The notes beneath the pieces are model-generated. The model saw only the letters and a list, made by a program, of their open reading frames with translations. It made no database searches and had not been told where the DNA came from. A stretch of 64,000 nt of DNA, taken from [Clostridium] symbiosum. Lineage in GTDB: Bacteria; Bacillota; Clostridia; Lachnospirales; Lachnospiraceae. Below, in pieces: positions 39,830 through 47,637 of the stretch; position 1 is the stretch's first letter; each line of letters opens with the position of its first letter. The DNA is taken from positions 724,501 to 788,500 of the forward strand of contig CP143946.1 of assembly GCA_036419695.1 (NCBI GenBank). The letters are read 5' to 3'. The position numbers and the translations under genes are program-made.

Positions 39830-40147
39830 ACAATCAGCGGCCGGAGCGGACCATATCCGGTGGCGCGAAAATCTCCGCCTGAGTCTTTTGTCCCCGGCGA
39901 TAACCTGACGGGGGAAGGAGGCGGAATTAATTGTGCAGGGGATATGGGAGTCCGCCGGTGCCTGGCGAGGTCTTTTCGAGCCTGGCACCGCTGCGCACTC
40001 CAAAAAGCGCGAGCGGTCCCCGTAACAATTCATTCCGGCCGGATTCCCCCCTCACGACAACCTCCAATCGGGGACAAAAGACTCAGCCAGCCCCCTCACC
40101 ACACCGGACATGGTCCGTTCCGGACGCGTCCTCCTCACCTCAGTTAA
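39830..40147. repeat. Long palindromic intergenic repeat, copy E
   Basis: A palindrome beginning near CAATCAGCGGCCGGAGCGG and ending CCTCACCTCAGTTAA. It has an inner stem GTGCCTGGCGAGG / CGAGCCTGGCAC (around 39958-39988). The last 111 bases equal the right end of copy A. Together D, the centre and E make an 801-base composite (39347-40147). Confidence 0.8.
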
Positions 40148-40173
40148 ATCCTTATATAGAAAGGAGAACAACC

Positions 40174-40929
40174 ATGAAAGAGAATAAATACGACAATGAC
40201 ATATTTTTTGAGAAATACAGCCAGATGGACCGCTCCAAAGGAGGACTGACTGCCGCCGGCGAATGGGAGACTTTAAAAGAGCTGCTTCCCGATTTCAAGG
40301 GAAAACGCATGCTGGATCTTGGATGCGGATACGGATGGCACTGCATTTACGCCATGGAGCAGGGAGCCGATTCGGCCGTGGGGATTGATATTTCCACAAA
40401 GATGCTGGAAGTTGCCAGGGAGAAGACGAAATACCCTCAGGTGGAATATCAGTGCGTGGCCATGGAGGACATGGATTTTCCAGCAGAGAGCTTTGATATC
40501 GCGTTAAGTTCCCTGGCGTTTCATTATATTGAATCGTTTGACGCCGTGGCAAAGAAGGTACAGGCCTTTTTAAAGCCGGGCGGAAGTTTTGTGTTCTCGG
40601 TGGAGCATCCTGTTTTTACCGCTTACGGGACACAGGACTGGTATTATGATGAGAAGGGGGAGATTCTCCATTTTCCGGTAGATAATTATTATTATGAGGG
40701 AAAGAGAACCGCTAATTTCCTGGGTGAGGATGTTGTAAAGTACCATAAGACCCTGACAACTTATCTGAACGGCCTGCTCACAAACGGTTTTGAAATTAAA
40801 AATATTGTGGAGCCGCAGCCGCCAGCCCACATGATTGATACGGTCCCGGGTATGAGGGATGAGATGCGCCGCCCGATGATGCTGATTGTCAGTGCAGTAA
40901 AGCGGTGCTCAAACTCTACGGAGCGTTGA
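40174..40929 (+). CDS. Class I SAM-dependent methyltransferase
   Basis: A 251-residue soluble protein. MLDLGCGYGWHCIYAMEQGA (~46-65) is the SAM-binding loop, and GIDISTKMLEVAREK the acidic end of strand 2. FDIALSSLAFHYIESFD and FLKPGGSFVFSVEHPVFTAY complete the UbiE/Methyltransferase-11 type fold. The acceptor substrate is unknown. The ATG lies behind AAGGAGAACAACC, and a much longer upstream frame only runs through repeat E. A MITE-like composite immediately upstream may supply or disturb its promoter. Confidence 0.87.
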   Translation: MKENKYDNDIFFEKYSQMDRSKGGLTAAGEWETLKELLPDFKGKRMLDLGCGYGWHCIYAMEQGADSAVGIDISTKMLEVAREKTKYPQVEYQCVAMEDMDFPAESFDIALSSLAFHYIESFDAVAKKVQAFLKPGGSFVFSVEHPVFTAYGTQDWYYDEKGEILHFPVDNYYYEGKRTANFLGEDVVKYHKTLTTYLNGLLTNGFEIKNIVEPQPPAHMIDTVPGMRDEMRRPMMLIVSAVKRCSNSTER

Positions 40930-40958
40930 TTGAATGATCCGCCGTTCTTGTTTATACT
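40930..40958 (+). promoter_or_regulatory. Promoter of the XRE/zinc-site gene
   Basis: TTGAAT (40930-40935), 17-base spacer, TATACT (40953-40958), about 35 bases before the GTG start. Confidence 0.6.
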
Positions 40959-40991
40959 GAATTTGTACAGATTTACAGGAGGTAGAAAGAA

Positions 40992-41570
40992 GTGGACTAT
41001 CAAAAAGTGGGAACGCTCATATCGTCTTTGCGGAAGGAAAAAGGATATACACAGAAACAGCTGGCTGAAATGATCCTGGTAAGCGACAAAGCTGTTTCCA
41101 AATGGGAACGAGGTATGGGATGCCCTGATGTTTCGCTGCTTGGAGAACTTTCTGCAGCCCTGGGGGTAAACATTGAGAAGATACTGACGGGGCAGCTTGA
41201 CCCTAACAGTGAAGACGGAGGAAACATGAAACGGATTAAATTTTACATCTGCCCCGACTGCGGCAATATACTGACAGCCACAGGGGAAGCGGAGATTTCC
41301 TGCTGCGGAAGGAAGCTGGCGCCCCAGGCGCCGCAGAAAGCAGACGGAATACACAGGCTCCATTTGGAGGAAATTGACGGCGAATCTTATATCACATTTG
41401 AGCATGAAATGACAAAGGAACATTATTTGAGCTTTGTAGCATACGTAAATTACAACAGCATTCACCTGGTGCGCCTTTACCCGGAACAGAGCGGTGAAGT
41501 GAGAATGCCGCGGATGCGCGGCGGTAAATTCTATTTTGGGTGCAGCCGGGATGGAGTGTGGGTGCAGTGA
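40992..41570 (+). CDS. XRE-family regulator fused to a Cys4 zinc/desulforedoxin-like module
   Basis: A 192-residue protein with GTG start behind ACAGGAGGTAG. Residues 1-65 form an XRE helix-turn-helix (LRKEKGYTQKQLAEMILVSD, then KAVSKWERGMGCPDVSLLGE). After a linker, FYICPDCGNILTATGEAEIS and CCGRKL give a CPxCGN...CC pattern like the iron site of desulfoferrodoxin or a zinc ribbon. The remaining 90 residues (ESYITFEHEMTKEHYLSFVA onward) resemble a beta-rich ligand domain. It may sense redox state or metal and regulate nearby genes; this is inference. The upstream methyltransferase ends 62 bases before it. Confidence 0.75.
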   Translation: MDYQKVGTLISSLRKEKGYTQKQLAEMILVSDKAVSKWERGMGCPDVSLLGELSAALGVNIEKILTGQLDPNSEDGGNMKRIKFYICPDCGNILTATGEAEISCCGRKLAPQAPQKADGIHRLHLEEIDGESYITFEHEMTKEHYLSFVAYVNYNSIHLVRLYPEQSGEVRMPRMRGGKFYFGCSRDGVWVQ

Positions 41571-42023
41571 ATTGTCAGATAATTAATGAGGTATATATGA
41601 CAGGAAACGTAAAAACTATATAGTATTGACATATGTCAGGCAGTGGTGCATGATAATGTCAGCAGAGTAAAGAGAGTATGTGCATTGCAAAACAAGCGAA
41701 TCCCCGGAGAGCGGCAACTCTTCGGGGATTCTTTTTTCCTTTTAGGGAAGGAATATCCCAGGCCAGATGTTGATATTTACTTTCTGTCTGGCTATTTGCC
41801 GATGTAATTTGTTATTACCTTGACACAACCATGAATACAATAGTTTTATTTTGATGTATTTCTTTTATCATGCCGGAGAACGAAAAAGTAGAAACAGTAA
41901 TAAAAACTTAATTGGTTTTTAGAATCACATATGAGATAATCAGAGAAAGCGGAACATTGGATTGAAATAACACATAACCGTGTGGAATAAAAATAGCGAA
42001 TAGATTGCAATAAGGAGGAGATT
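41571..42023. other. Intergenic stretch with a strong terminator; possible small RNA
   Basis: A perfect terminator lies at 41698-41737 (GAATCCCCG / CGGGGATTC with T6), 130 bases behind the XRE gene. TTGACA at about 41628 without a convincing -10 box leaves open a small transcript ending at this terminator. The rest, to 42023, is AT-rich with no gene seen. Confidence 0.45.
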
Positions 42024-43154
42024 ATGCACAGAATGTATCATATTCTGCTGATTGCAGGAACAGCGGCAGTTTTATATGGATGTGGGAAGCCGGGGACGGC
42101 ACGGCCCTCATCAGAACCGGCAGCGGCACAGAGTACCGCATTGGAGGCATCCCAGAGTACGGAGCAGGCAGCGGTTCAGTGTACAGGAGAAAATGAAAAT
42201 CATAATGCGGAACCGGGCGCTGCCGGTGAACATGCACAGGATACGGGCAGTCAGGGCGGTTCGGAGGATGGATATACCGACGGGGCTCTCTCTTCTGAGA
42301 GATTTTTTGAAAAGGACGGAAAATCATACGAGAAAGTTCCGGATCTTGTGGAGGGGAGATACAAGTGGGCCAGCGCCTTGACCGCGGGGACAGCCGTGAA
42401 GGACGGGAATGGCTGCGGGAGCATTGATTACAATTCCCAGTCCCGCAGTTTCGAAAGGCTGGACGGAGGGAAGACGCTGGGGGTGCGCAGATGGGATAAT
42501 CTGCTCTACTCGGCCGGAGATTACCTGATTTTTGAGTATGACGGAACGGTGCATGTGTCAAAGTCTGATGATCTGTATCATCCTGTGCTCAGCTACGATA
42601 AGGGCGCCACACATCAGATTGTAACAAAGGTTCCGGACGGCTATATGATCGCCGATGACCAGAAGTATACAGTCACATTCTATAATGAGGATTTCAAACT
42701 CACGAGACGGCGGGAAGGTTACCGCTATCTGGAAAATGGAAAATGTTACTGCGACGGCCTGATGGCGGTCCGGGACATGAATACGGGCCTGATGGGATTT
42801 ATGGATCAGTCCGGGGACATTGCAATCCCTTGCGAATATGGGTATGTCAGCGATTTTTCCAACGGTTACGCCTCTGTCCTGGCCGGGGGCAGCCTCCGTC
42901 CCTTCACAGAGGACGGCGGAACCATTTCCATGTTTGACGTGGAAGGCGGACAGTGGGGGATCATTGACATTCATGGAAACTATGTGGTAGAGCCGTCAGA
43001 AAAATATGCGAATCCCGATCCGGCTCCAGACGCTCCCAGCACTTATTACTGTGGGCCCAGGCGGTTTTCGGAGGTGAGGAAGGATGGAACGGTAGATTTT
43101 ATGGATGTCAGCGCGGCAGACAATCAGGTAATCGAGACGATCCGGCTCCGCTGA
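42024..43154 (+). CDS. WG-repeat lipoprotein
   Basis: A 376-residue lipoprotein. The signal peptide ends in the lipobox VLYGC (Cys ~20), followed by an Ala/Ser/Glu/Gln-rich disordered linker up to residue ~95. The C-terminal half holds WG-type beta repeats (LMGFMDQSGDIAIPCEYGYV, DFSNGYASVLAGG, QWGIIDIHGNYVVEPSEKY). WG-repeat proteins are surface or periplasmic beta-propeller-like proteins of unknown function. The ATG lies behind TAAGGAGGAG. The gene is convergent with the TRAP permease. Confidence 0.85.
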   Translation: MHRMYHILLIAGTAAVLYGCGKPGTARPSSEPAAAQSTALEASQSTEQAAVQCTGENENHNAEPGAAGEHAQDTGSQGGSEDGYTDGALSSERFFEKDGKSYEKVPDLVEGRYKWASALTAGTAVKDGNGCGSIDYNSQSRSFERLDGGKTLGVRRWDNLLYSAGDYLIFEYDGTVHVSKSDDLYHPVLSYDKGATHQIVTKVPDGYMIADDQKYTVTFYNEDFKLTRRREGYRYLENGKCYCDGLMAVRDMNTGLMGFMDQSGDIAIPCEYGYVSDFSNGYASVLAGGSLRPFTEDGGTISMFDVEGGQWGIIDIHGNYVVEPSEKYANPDPAPDAPSTYYCGPRRFSEVRKDGTVDFMDVSAADNQVIETIRLR

Positions 43155-43206
43155 TTGAGCCTGGAACCACTGATTTAAAAAGGCAGCGTTCCCTTTTATC
43201 CTTACA

Positions 43207-43246
43207 AATATGCCTCTCTTAAGTTTCGGCTTAAGAGAGGCATATT
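43207..43246. terminator. Perfect 17-bp inverted repeat between convergent genes
   Basis: AATATGCCTCTCTTAAG (43207-43223) and CTTAAGAGAGGCATATT (43230-43246) with a TTTCGG loop, between the WG lipoprotein and dctM stops. It lacks a clear T-run on either strand, so its action as a bidirectional terminator is probable rather than certain. Confidence 0.6.
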
Positions 43247-43294
43247 GAGTTTCCCTGGTTGGGAGTATTTAACAGATCCGAGTTTATAATTTCA

Positions 43295-44620
43295 TCACAG
43301 AGCCGGGATAAATGCTCCTGAAGTAGCCCATGAGAACAGAGATGGAATCAGTACCATCACCACGGAGACAAACACAATCAGGGCGCTCAGTTTGATGACG
43401 TATTTGCCCAACTGACCGATGGTGCAGCCCACAATTGGACACATGACAAAGATACACAGGCCGCAGAGCGGGCTGCAGAGGCCGACCGCCTGGCACATGA
43501 TAATTGCAACGATGGCCGTATAGGGATCCATCCCGAAGCTGATAATGACCGGTGCAAACAGCGGGACCAGGATTGTCATCGCAGCGCCGCAGTCCATGAA
43601 CGCGCCCAGAATCAGCATACACGCCAGAATCAGGAGAATCAGGAGCGTGCTGGAAACGCCGGAGCTTATCAGTGCGCCCGCCAGGCTGGCCGGGATGTCC
43701 AGCCCCCTCATGGCCGCTGAAAATACATTGGACAGGGCAATCAGGAAGCAGAGGGGAGCGGCATTCATTACGCATTTCTTCAGAATCGGAACGACATCCT
43801 CCACCCGGATTGTATGGTATACAAAAATTGCCACTATCATTGAATAAGCCAGACTCAGAACCGCGGCCTGGGCCGTATCGGCAATGCCGCTGAAGATTGT
43901 GCCCAGAATCAGGACCGGAGTCAAAAGCGCCCAGATACTGTCCTTAAAGAGAGAACCAAAGCTCTGTTCGTGGAGCTTGTCGACGGCGGCGCTGATTTTC
44001 ACCTGATCGCCGTCATTTTTCAGGCAGCAGTGCAGATAGGCATAGCCAATCAGCAGGAGACCGGCGCAGACACCGCCGACGGCCGCGATCTGGTACAGGG
44101 GAACCAGTTCCAGCCCTCCGGCCAGTCCGGCGGCTCCGGTCAGCGGCACGCTGGGAGGGATGACCATTCCAAGACAGCCGGCCGACACCAGAATGCTGGC
44201 GCTGAAGAATTTATCATAGCCCATGCCGACCAGCATCGGGTAACACATTGCGCCGACAGCCGCAGTTGTGGCGGGGCCGGAGCCCGAGATAGCGCCATAA
44301 AACATACAGGTTGCAATGGAGATAATGGGCATAAATCCTTTTTTCTTTCCGAAGAAATAGGAAAAAGTATCAAAGATTTTATCGGTCAGTTTTCCTCTGG
44401 CCATAAATTCACCGGCCACCATGAAAAGTACAATGGTCAGCCCGACATTATTGGCGACTGCGCCGTTGATTGCCTCACCGGCCACCTGCGTCCACGTAAG
44501 AGGCGAGGCGGCGCCCATGAACAGCGGAATGCTGGCGGCCGATACCAGGATGCATCCGGCAATGGGCATTCCTACGAAGATTAATCCACAGAAGAAAAGT
44601 ATCAGAAATATAGCTGTCAT
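43295..44620 (-). CDS. dctM: TRAP transporter large permease DctM
   Basis: A 441-residue protein with about 12 membrane helices. LILFFCGLIFVGMPIAGCIL opens it. Phrases such as GPATTAAVGAMCYPML and GCLGMVIPPSVPLTG are typical DctM, as is the late GAAMTILVPLFAPVI. DctM forms the ion-coupled channel of TRAP uptake systems and works with DctQ and a periplasmic binding protein DctP. It overlaps the dctQ stop by 4 bases. No dctP lies in this operon, so the binding protein must come from elsewhere, or this is a permease of unusual type. The start follows AAAGGAGGCGCTG. Confidence 0.93.
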   Translation of the reverse strand: MTAIFLILFFCGLIFVGMPIAGCILVSAASIPLFMGAASPLTWTQVAGEAINGAVANNVGLTIVLFMVAGEFMARGKLTDKIFDTFSYFFGKKKGFMPIISIATCMFYGAISGSGPATTAAVGAMCYPMLVGMGYDKFFSASILVSAGCLGMVIPPSVPLTGAAGLAGGLELVPLYQIAAVGGVCAGLLLIGYAYLHCCLKNDGDQVKISAAVDKLHEQSFGSLFKDSIWALLTPVLILGTIFSGIADTAQAAVLSLAYSMIVAIFVYHTIRVEDVVPILKKCVMNAAPLCFLIALSNVFSAAMRGLDIPASLAGALISSGVSSTLLILLILACMLILGAFMDCGAAMTILVPLFAPVIISFGMDPYTAIVAIIMCQAVGLCSPLCGLCIFVMCPIVGCTIGQLGKYVIKLSALIVFVSVVMVLIPSLFSWATSGAFIPAL

Positions 44621-45099
44621 AATTCAGCGCCTCCTTTCTTTGCCTGGGTAAACCGTACGATATAAGCGACCGCTCCCAGTGCGTAGCCCACAACCGGGGC
44701 GGCATATGCCGCTGCCAGGGGAAGTACAGGTGTTTTAGCATTGACGGCTCCGGTGGAAACGGCGTTCAGCAGATTCTGAATGCTGAACCAGCACATTAAA
44801 ATCATCATGATGAACAGGACCACGTCGCAGAAAATCTTCAGAAAGTTTTTAATGCCCTCCGGATACAGGCCGACCACCATGTCGATCCGCATAAAGGCGG
44901 CTCTTTTCACCGCAGGCCCCAAAGCCAGAAATACCATCCAGCCGTAAGCATAGTAAGAAAACTGCATAAATAATGTCCTGATGTCTTCCGAGATAAACTG
45001 AAACACCACGCTGAGCAGGGTGCAGACCGATGCAATGACAATCATAATCAACATCAGATTCTGTGCCAGTTCGTCCAGAAAATCTTTCTTTTGTTCCAT
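44617..45099 (-). CDS. dctQ: TRAP transporter small permease DctQ
   Basis: A 160-residue, four-helix membrane protein. DELAQNLMLIMIVIASVCTL is the first helix. YYAYGWMVFLALGPAVKRAAF, then MRIDMVVGLYP, is the conserved centre of DctQ. It links the binding protein to DctM. The ATG lies behind GAAGGAGACAAGG, and the gene is coupled to dctM through a 4-base overlap. An esterase gene lies directly upstream in the same operon. Confidence 0.9.
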   Translation of the reverse strand: MEQKKDFLDELAQNLMLIMIVIASVCTLLSVVFQFISEDIRTLFMQFSYYAYGWMVFLALGPAVKRAAFMRIDMVVGLYPEGIKNFLKIFCDVVLFIMMILMCWFSIQNLLNAVSTGAVNAKTPVLPLAAAYAAPVVGYALGAVAYIVRFTQAKKGGAEL

Positions 45100-45119
45100 A
45101 ACCCTTGTCTCCTTCCATT

Positions 45120-46088
45120 CTATATGGTCGTCTCGCAGTCCCCCGGCGTACCGAGCAGAAAATACCCGCGCTCGGGAATCCTTCTCACATATTGATCAAA
45201 AAACTTAACAAATTCGAACACATTTTCATCCGTCTTGAAAGCGGGATCCGAGTGCTCCGCACCATCGAAAAGGCGGATGGAAATATGGCTGTCCCCCAGA
45301 AGTTCGGTATACTTCTGATAAAATCTTTCACACTGACAGTAAGGAACCACATGATCCCCCGTTCCGTGTTCCACATAAAACGGTACCGTCCGGCTGTCCA
45401 GATGACAGATGGGGCTGGCATCTTTAAGACGTTCAGGATGCTCTTTCAGTGAGTGTCCGAACATAAATGCCTCGGCGCCGGATTCATAGTCAAAACTGCG
45501 GTCCGGATACGTTTTCATGCAGTCTTCGGCCCAATTTACAAAGTCGTAAACACCAAACCAGATGAAGACGGCCTGGACACTGCTGGAATAGTCCGCGCAG
45601 CCCATCGTCAAATCTTCATACCGGGCCTTTCCGTTTGTCGTACCCATCATGGCGGCCAGATGGCCTCCGGCAGAATTGCCCGCTACGCCAATCCGTTCCG
45701 TATCCAGATTATATTTTGCGGCGTTGGCCCGCAGAAAACGGACGGCAGCTTTGCAGTCATACAGGGGAAGAGGCCATTTGGCTTCGTCCGAGAGCCTGTA
45801 ATTGATGCAGCATACTGCATATCCGGCATACAAAAGCCGGTAGATTTGCTGGGTTTGGACATGGTTTTTATCACCGGTCAGCCAGCCTCCTCCGTGGATG
45901 AACATGATGACCGGATAAGGCCCTTCTCCTTCATTCGGCAGTACGATGTTGAGCTTCTGTGCGGCAGAACCGCTGGAATACGGCAGGTCAGTATAAGAAC
46001 GGGAAAACCCGCTTAAATCGGTGCTCCTGGGGATTGTCTCACTTCCGGGAATTGTGCGGAGCACATCCTCCTTTGTTGCAGAATACAT
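45120..46088 (-). CDS. Alpha/beta-hydrolase, HSL/feruloyl-esterase-like
   Basis: A 322-residue cytosolic esterase. Oxyanion motif HGGGWLTGDK (residues ~65-74) and nucleophile elbow GVAGNSAGGHLAAM (Ser ~134) are clear. A late Asp-His pair is supplied by GTGDHVVPY and GAEHSDPAF. This is the pattern of the BD-FAE/HSL family, which cleaves acyl esters of small alcohols, phenolics or carbohydrates. It is the first gene of the esterase-dctQ-dctM unit, so the TRAP carrier may import an ester or acid that the enzyme processes. The ATG follows GGAAAGGAG. An AraC gene is divergent. Confidence 0.87.
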   Translation of the reverse strand: MYSATKEDVLRTIPGSETIPRSTDLSGFSRSYTDLPYSSGSAAQKLNIVLPNEGEGPYPVIMFIHGGGWLTGDKNHVQTQQIYRLLYAGYAVCCINYRLSDEAKWPLPLYDCKAAVRFLRANAAKYNLDTERIGVAGNSAGGHLAAMMGTTNGKARYEDLTMGCADYSSSVQAVFIWFGVYDFVNWAEDCMKTYPDRSFDYESGAEAFMFGHSLKEHPERLKDASPICHLDSRTVPFYVEHGTGDHVVPYCQCERFYQKYTELLGDSHISIRLFDGAEHSDPAFKTDENVFEFVKFFDQYVRRIPERGYFLLGTPGDCETTI

Positions 46089-46156
46089 TTTTTCTCCTTT
46101 CCTTCAGGAGGGATTTCTGTTCCCTTCCGAAAGCCGTCTTTTTTAACTGATCACAT

Positions 46157-46186
46157 TATATAGTCGAATTTGGAATTATTCTACAA
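46157..46186 (-). promoter_or_regulatory. Candidate promoter of esterase-dctQM (minus strand)
   Basis: On the minus strand TTGTAG (46186-46181), 18-base spacer, TATATA (46162-46157), about 70 bases before the esterase start. It lies in the divergent region shared with the AraC gene. Confidence 0.45.
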
Positions 46187-46330
46187 AGGATCTTACTATC
46201 TTGCTTAAGAAACTTATCATTTTGTATACGGATTTAAGGGGATAAAAACCGGAGCTGAATGTTTTGACCAAATTATCTTCTCATTTACCGAATTATTTTT
46301 CTATTTCACCCGACAGGGTTCCCAATTTTA

Positions 46331-46359
46331 TTGTCAAAAAAATTTCTTCTTGTTATAAT
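46331..46359 (+). promoter_or_regulatory. AraC gene promoter
   Basis: TTGTCA (46331-46336), 17-base spacer, TATAAT (46354-46359), 25 bases before the AraC start codon. This means the in-frame upstream codons from 46331 are promoter, not coding. Confidence 0.65.
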
Positions 46360-46384
46360 TGGTGGAGTGGGAAGGAGGGTTCAT

Positions 46385-47257
46385 ATGTGGATCTACGACT
46401 ATAAATCAGAAAAGGATAATCCCTACCGGCAGCAGCCGTTTGTAGAGATTACCCATATGTGCTATATTGATAACCTGCCGCTTTGGACATACCCGTGGCA
46501 CGACCATAAAGATGTTTATGAGATCGCGTTTATCACCAGCGGATGCGGTCATCTTGTGATTGATAACCAGTCCTTTCCCGTGAAAAACGGTTCCGTTATC
46601 ATCATTCCGCCCGGCATCGCCCACCGTTTTACGGCGGATGACGATATTGGCATGCAGTATTATACCCTGCGGTTTAAGAATACGCCGGAGGATGGCGAAT
46701 TCCAGACGTTCTTTCGCGGCCTGGGGCTGGCGGTTACATCGGGTCTTAACTGTCTTCCCTATATTCAGAGTACATTGCAGCTGCTTTTTAATATCCACCA
46801 TGCCAACGGCGGCATCGCGGACGGAGCATTCCAGTCCATATGCCTGGGGCTGCTGGAGCTTACCCGGATTCTGTTTACCAATGAGACCATGACGCTGAGG
46901 ATTGCGTCGAAATATTCCCTGAGTGATATCCTGAATTACATCCAGGACAACAGGGAACAGAAGATTACCCTGGAATCGCTGTCCAGCCACTTTAATATCA
47001 GTCCGTCACATCTGAGCCGGATTTTTACCCAGGCCTATCATATGTCTCCGATTAATTACCTGATTCACTGCCGGATTACCTATGCAACAGAGTACCTGCT
47101 GAAATCGGATCTGACCATAACGGAGATTTCGGAACGCGTCGGTTATGATAACCCGACCCATTTTACCAATATGTTTACAAAACGAATCGGCTGTACTCCC
47201 AGCGAATACAGGGAGAGGAACGGCCGGATTCCGCTGGAGGAGAAGGCGGAAGAATAA
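46385..47257 (+). CDS. AraC-family transcriptional regulator with cupin domain
   Basis: A 290-residue protein. The N-terminal cupin-like sensor domain includes PWHDHKDVYEIAFITSGCGH and IIPPGIAHRF. The C-terminal AraC/XylS double helix-turn-helix runs from LSDILNYIQDNREQKITLES through PSHLSRIFTQAYHMSPINYL to ITEISERVGYDNPTHFTNMF. It is divergent from the esterase-TRAP operon and is its obvious candidate activator, probably responding to the imported compound. The ATG at 46385 follows AAGGAGGGTTC. A DUF2164 gene follows in the same direction. Confidence 0.92.
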   Translation: MWIYDYKSEKDNPYRQQPFVEITHMCYIDNLPLWTYPWHDHKDVYEIAFITSGCGHLVIDNQSFPVKNGSVIIIPPGIAHRFTADDDIGMQYYTLRFKNTPEDGEFQTFFRGLGLAVTSGLNCLPYIQSTLQLLFNIHHANGGIADGAFQSICLGLLELTRILFTNETMTLRIASKYSLSDILNYIQDNREQKITLESLSSHFNISPSHLSRIFTQAYHMSPINYLIHCRITYATEYLLKSDLTITEISERVGYDNPTHFTNMFTKRIGCTPSEYRERNGRIPLEEKAEE

Positions 47258-47275
47258 TTTGGAAGGAGAAATACT

Positions 47276-47536
47276 TTGGCAAAAAGAAAACCGGTTCAGA
47301 TTCTGTCACTGACAGATGCGGAAAAAAAGAAAATTACAGAGGAGATAAAGGCATTCTATCTGGATGTAAGGGGAGAAGAAATTGGAATGATAGAGGAACA
47401 GCAGATCATGGACTTTTTCCTCGAAACACTGGGGCCGGTTATTTACAATAAGGCGCTGGACGACGCCTTCCGATGGCATAAGCAGGTGAGTGAGAACATG
47501 GAGTCGGATTATTACGGCTTATATAAGAATATCTGA
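47276..47536 (+). CDS. DUF2164 family protein
   Basis: An 86-residue protein with TTG start 8 bases behind GGAAGGAG. LSLTDAEKKKITEEIKAFYL, then GEEIGMIEEQQIMDFFLETL and YNKALDDAFRWHKQ, matches the DUF2164 family of small helical proteins of unknown function. It starts 18 bases after the AraC gene and may be co-transcribed with it. No functional link to its neighbours is apparent. Confidence 0.8.
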   Translation: MAKRKPVQILSLTDAEKKKITEEIKAFYLDVRGEEIGMIEEQQIMDFFLETLGPVIYNKALDDAFRWHKQVSENMESDYYGLYKNI

Positions 47537-47637
47537 GTATTCGAGCATCGATGGGACAATGCGTGGTCCGTTTTTTTGATCCCGACGGCCATATAGGGCA
47601 AGTGGATTAAGCCCAGGAATGGAGGTGAGTCGCCCGG

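Noticed and set aside
39277..40147. Frames across palindromes D and E, including a long N-terminal extension of the methyltransferase
   Set aside because: The methyltransferase has a clear AAGGAG site before the ATG at 40174; the extension is repeat DNA.
41626..41743. A definite small RNA gene between the XRE gene and the WG lipoprotein gene
   Set aside because: The terminator is strong, but the TTGACA upstream lacks a properly spaced -10 box, so the claim was kept to a possibility only.
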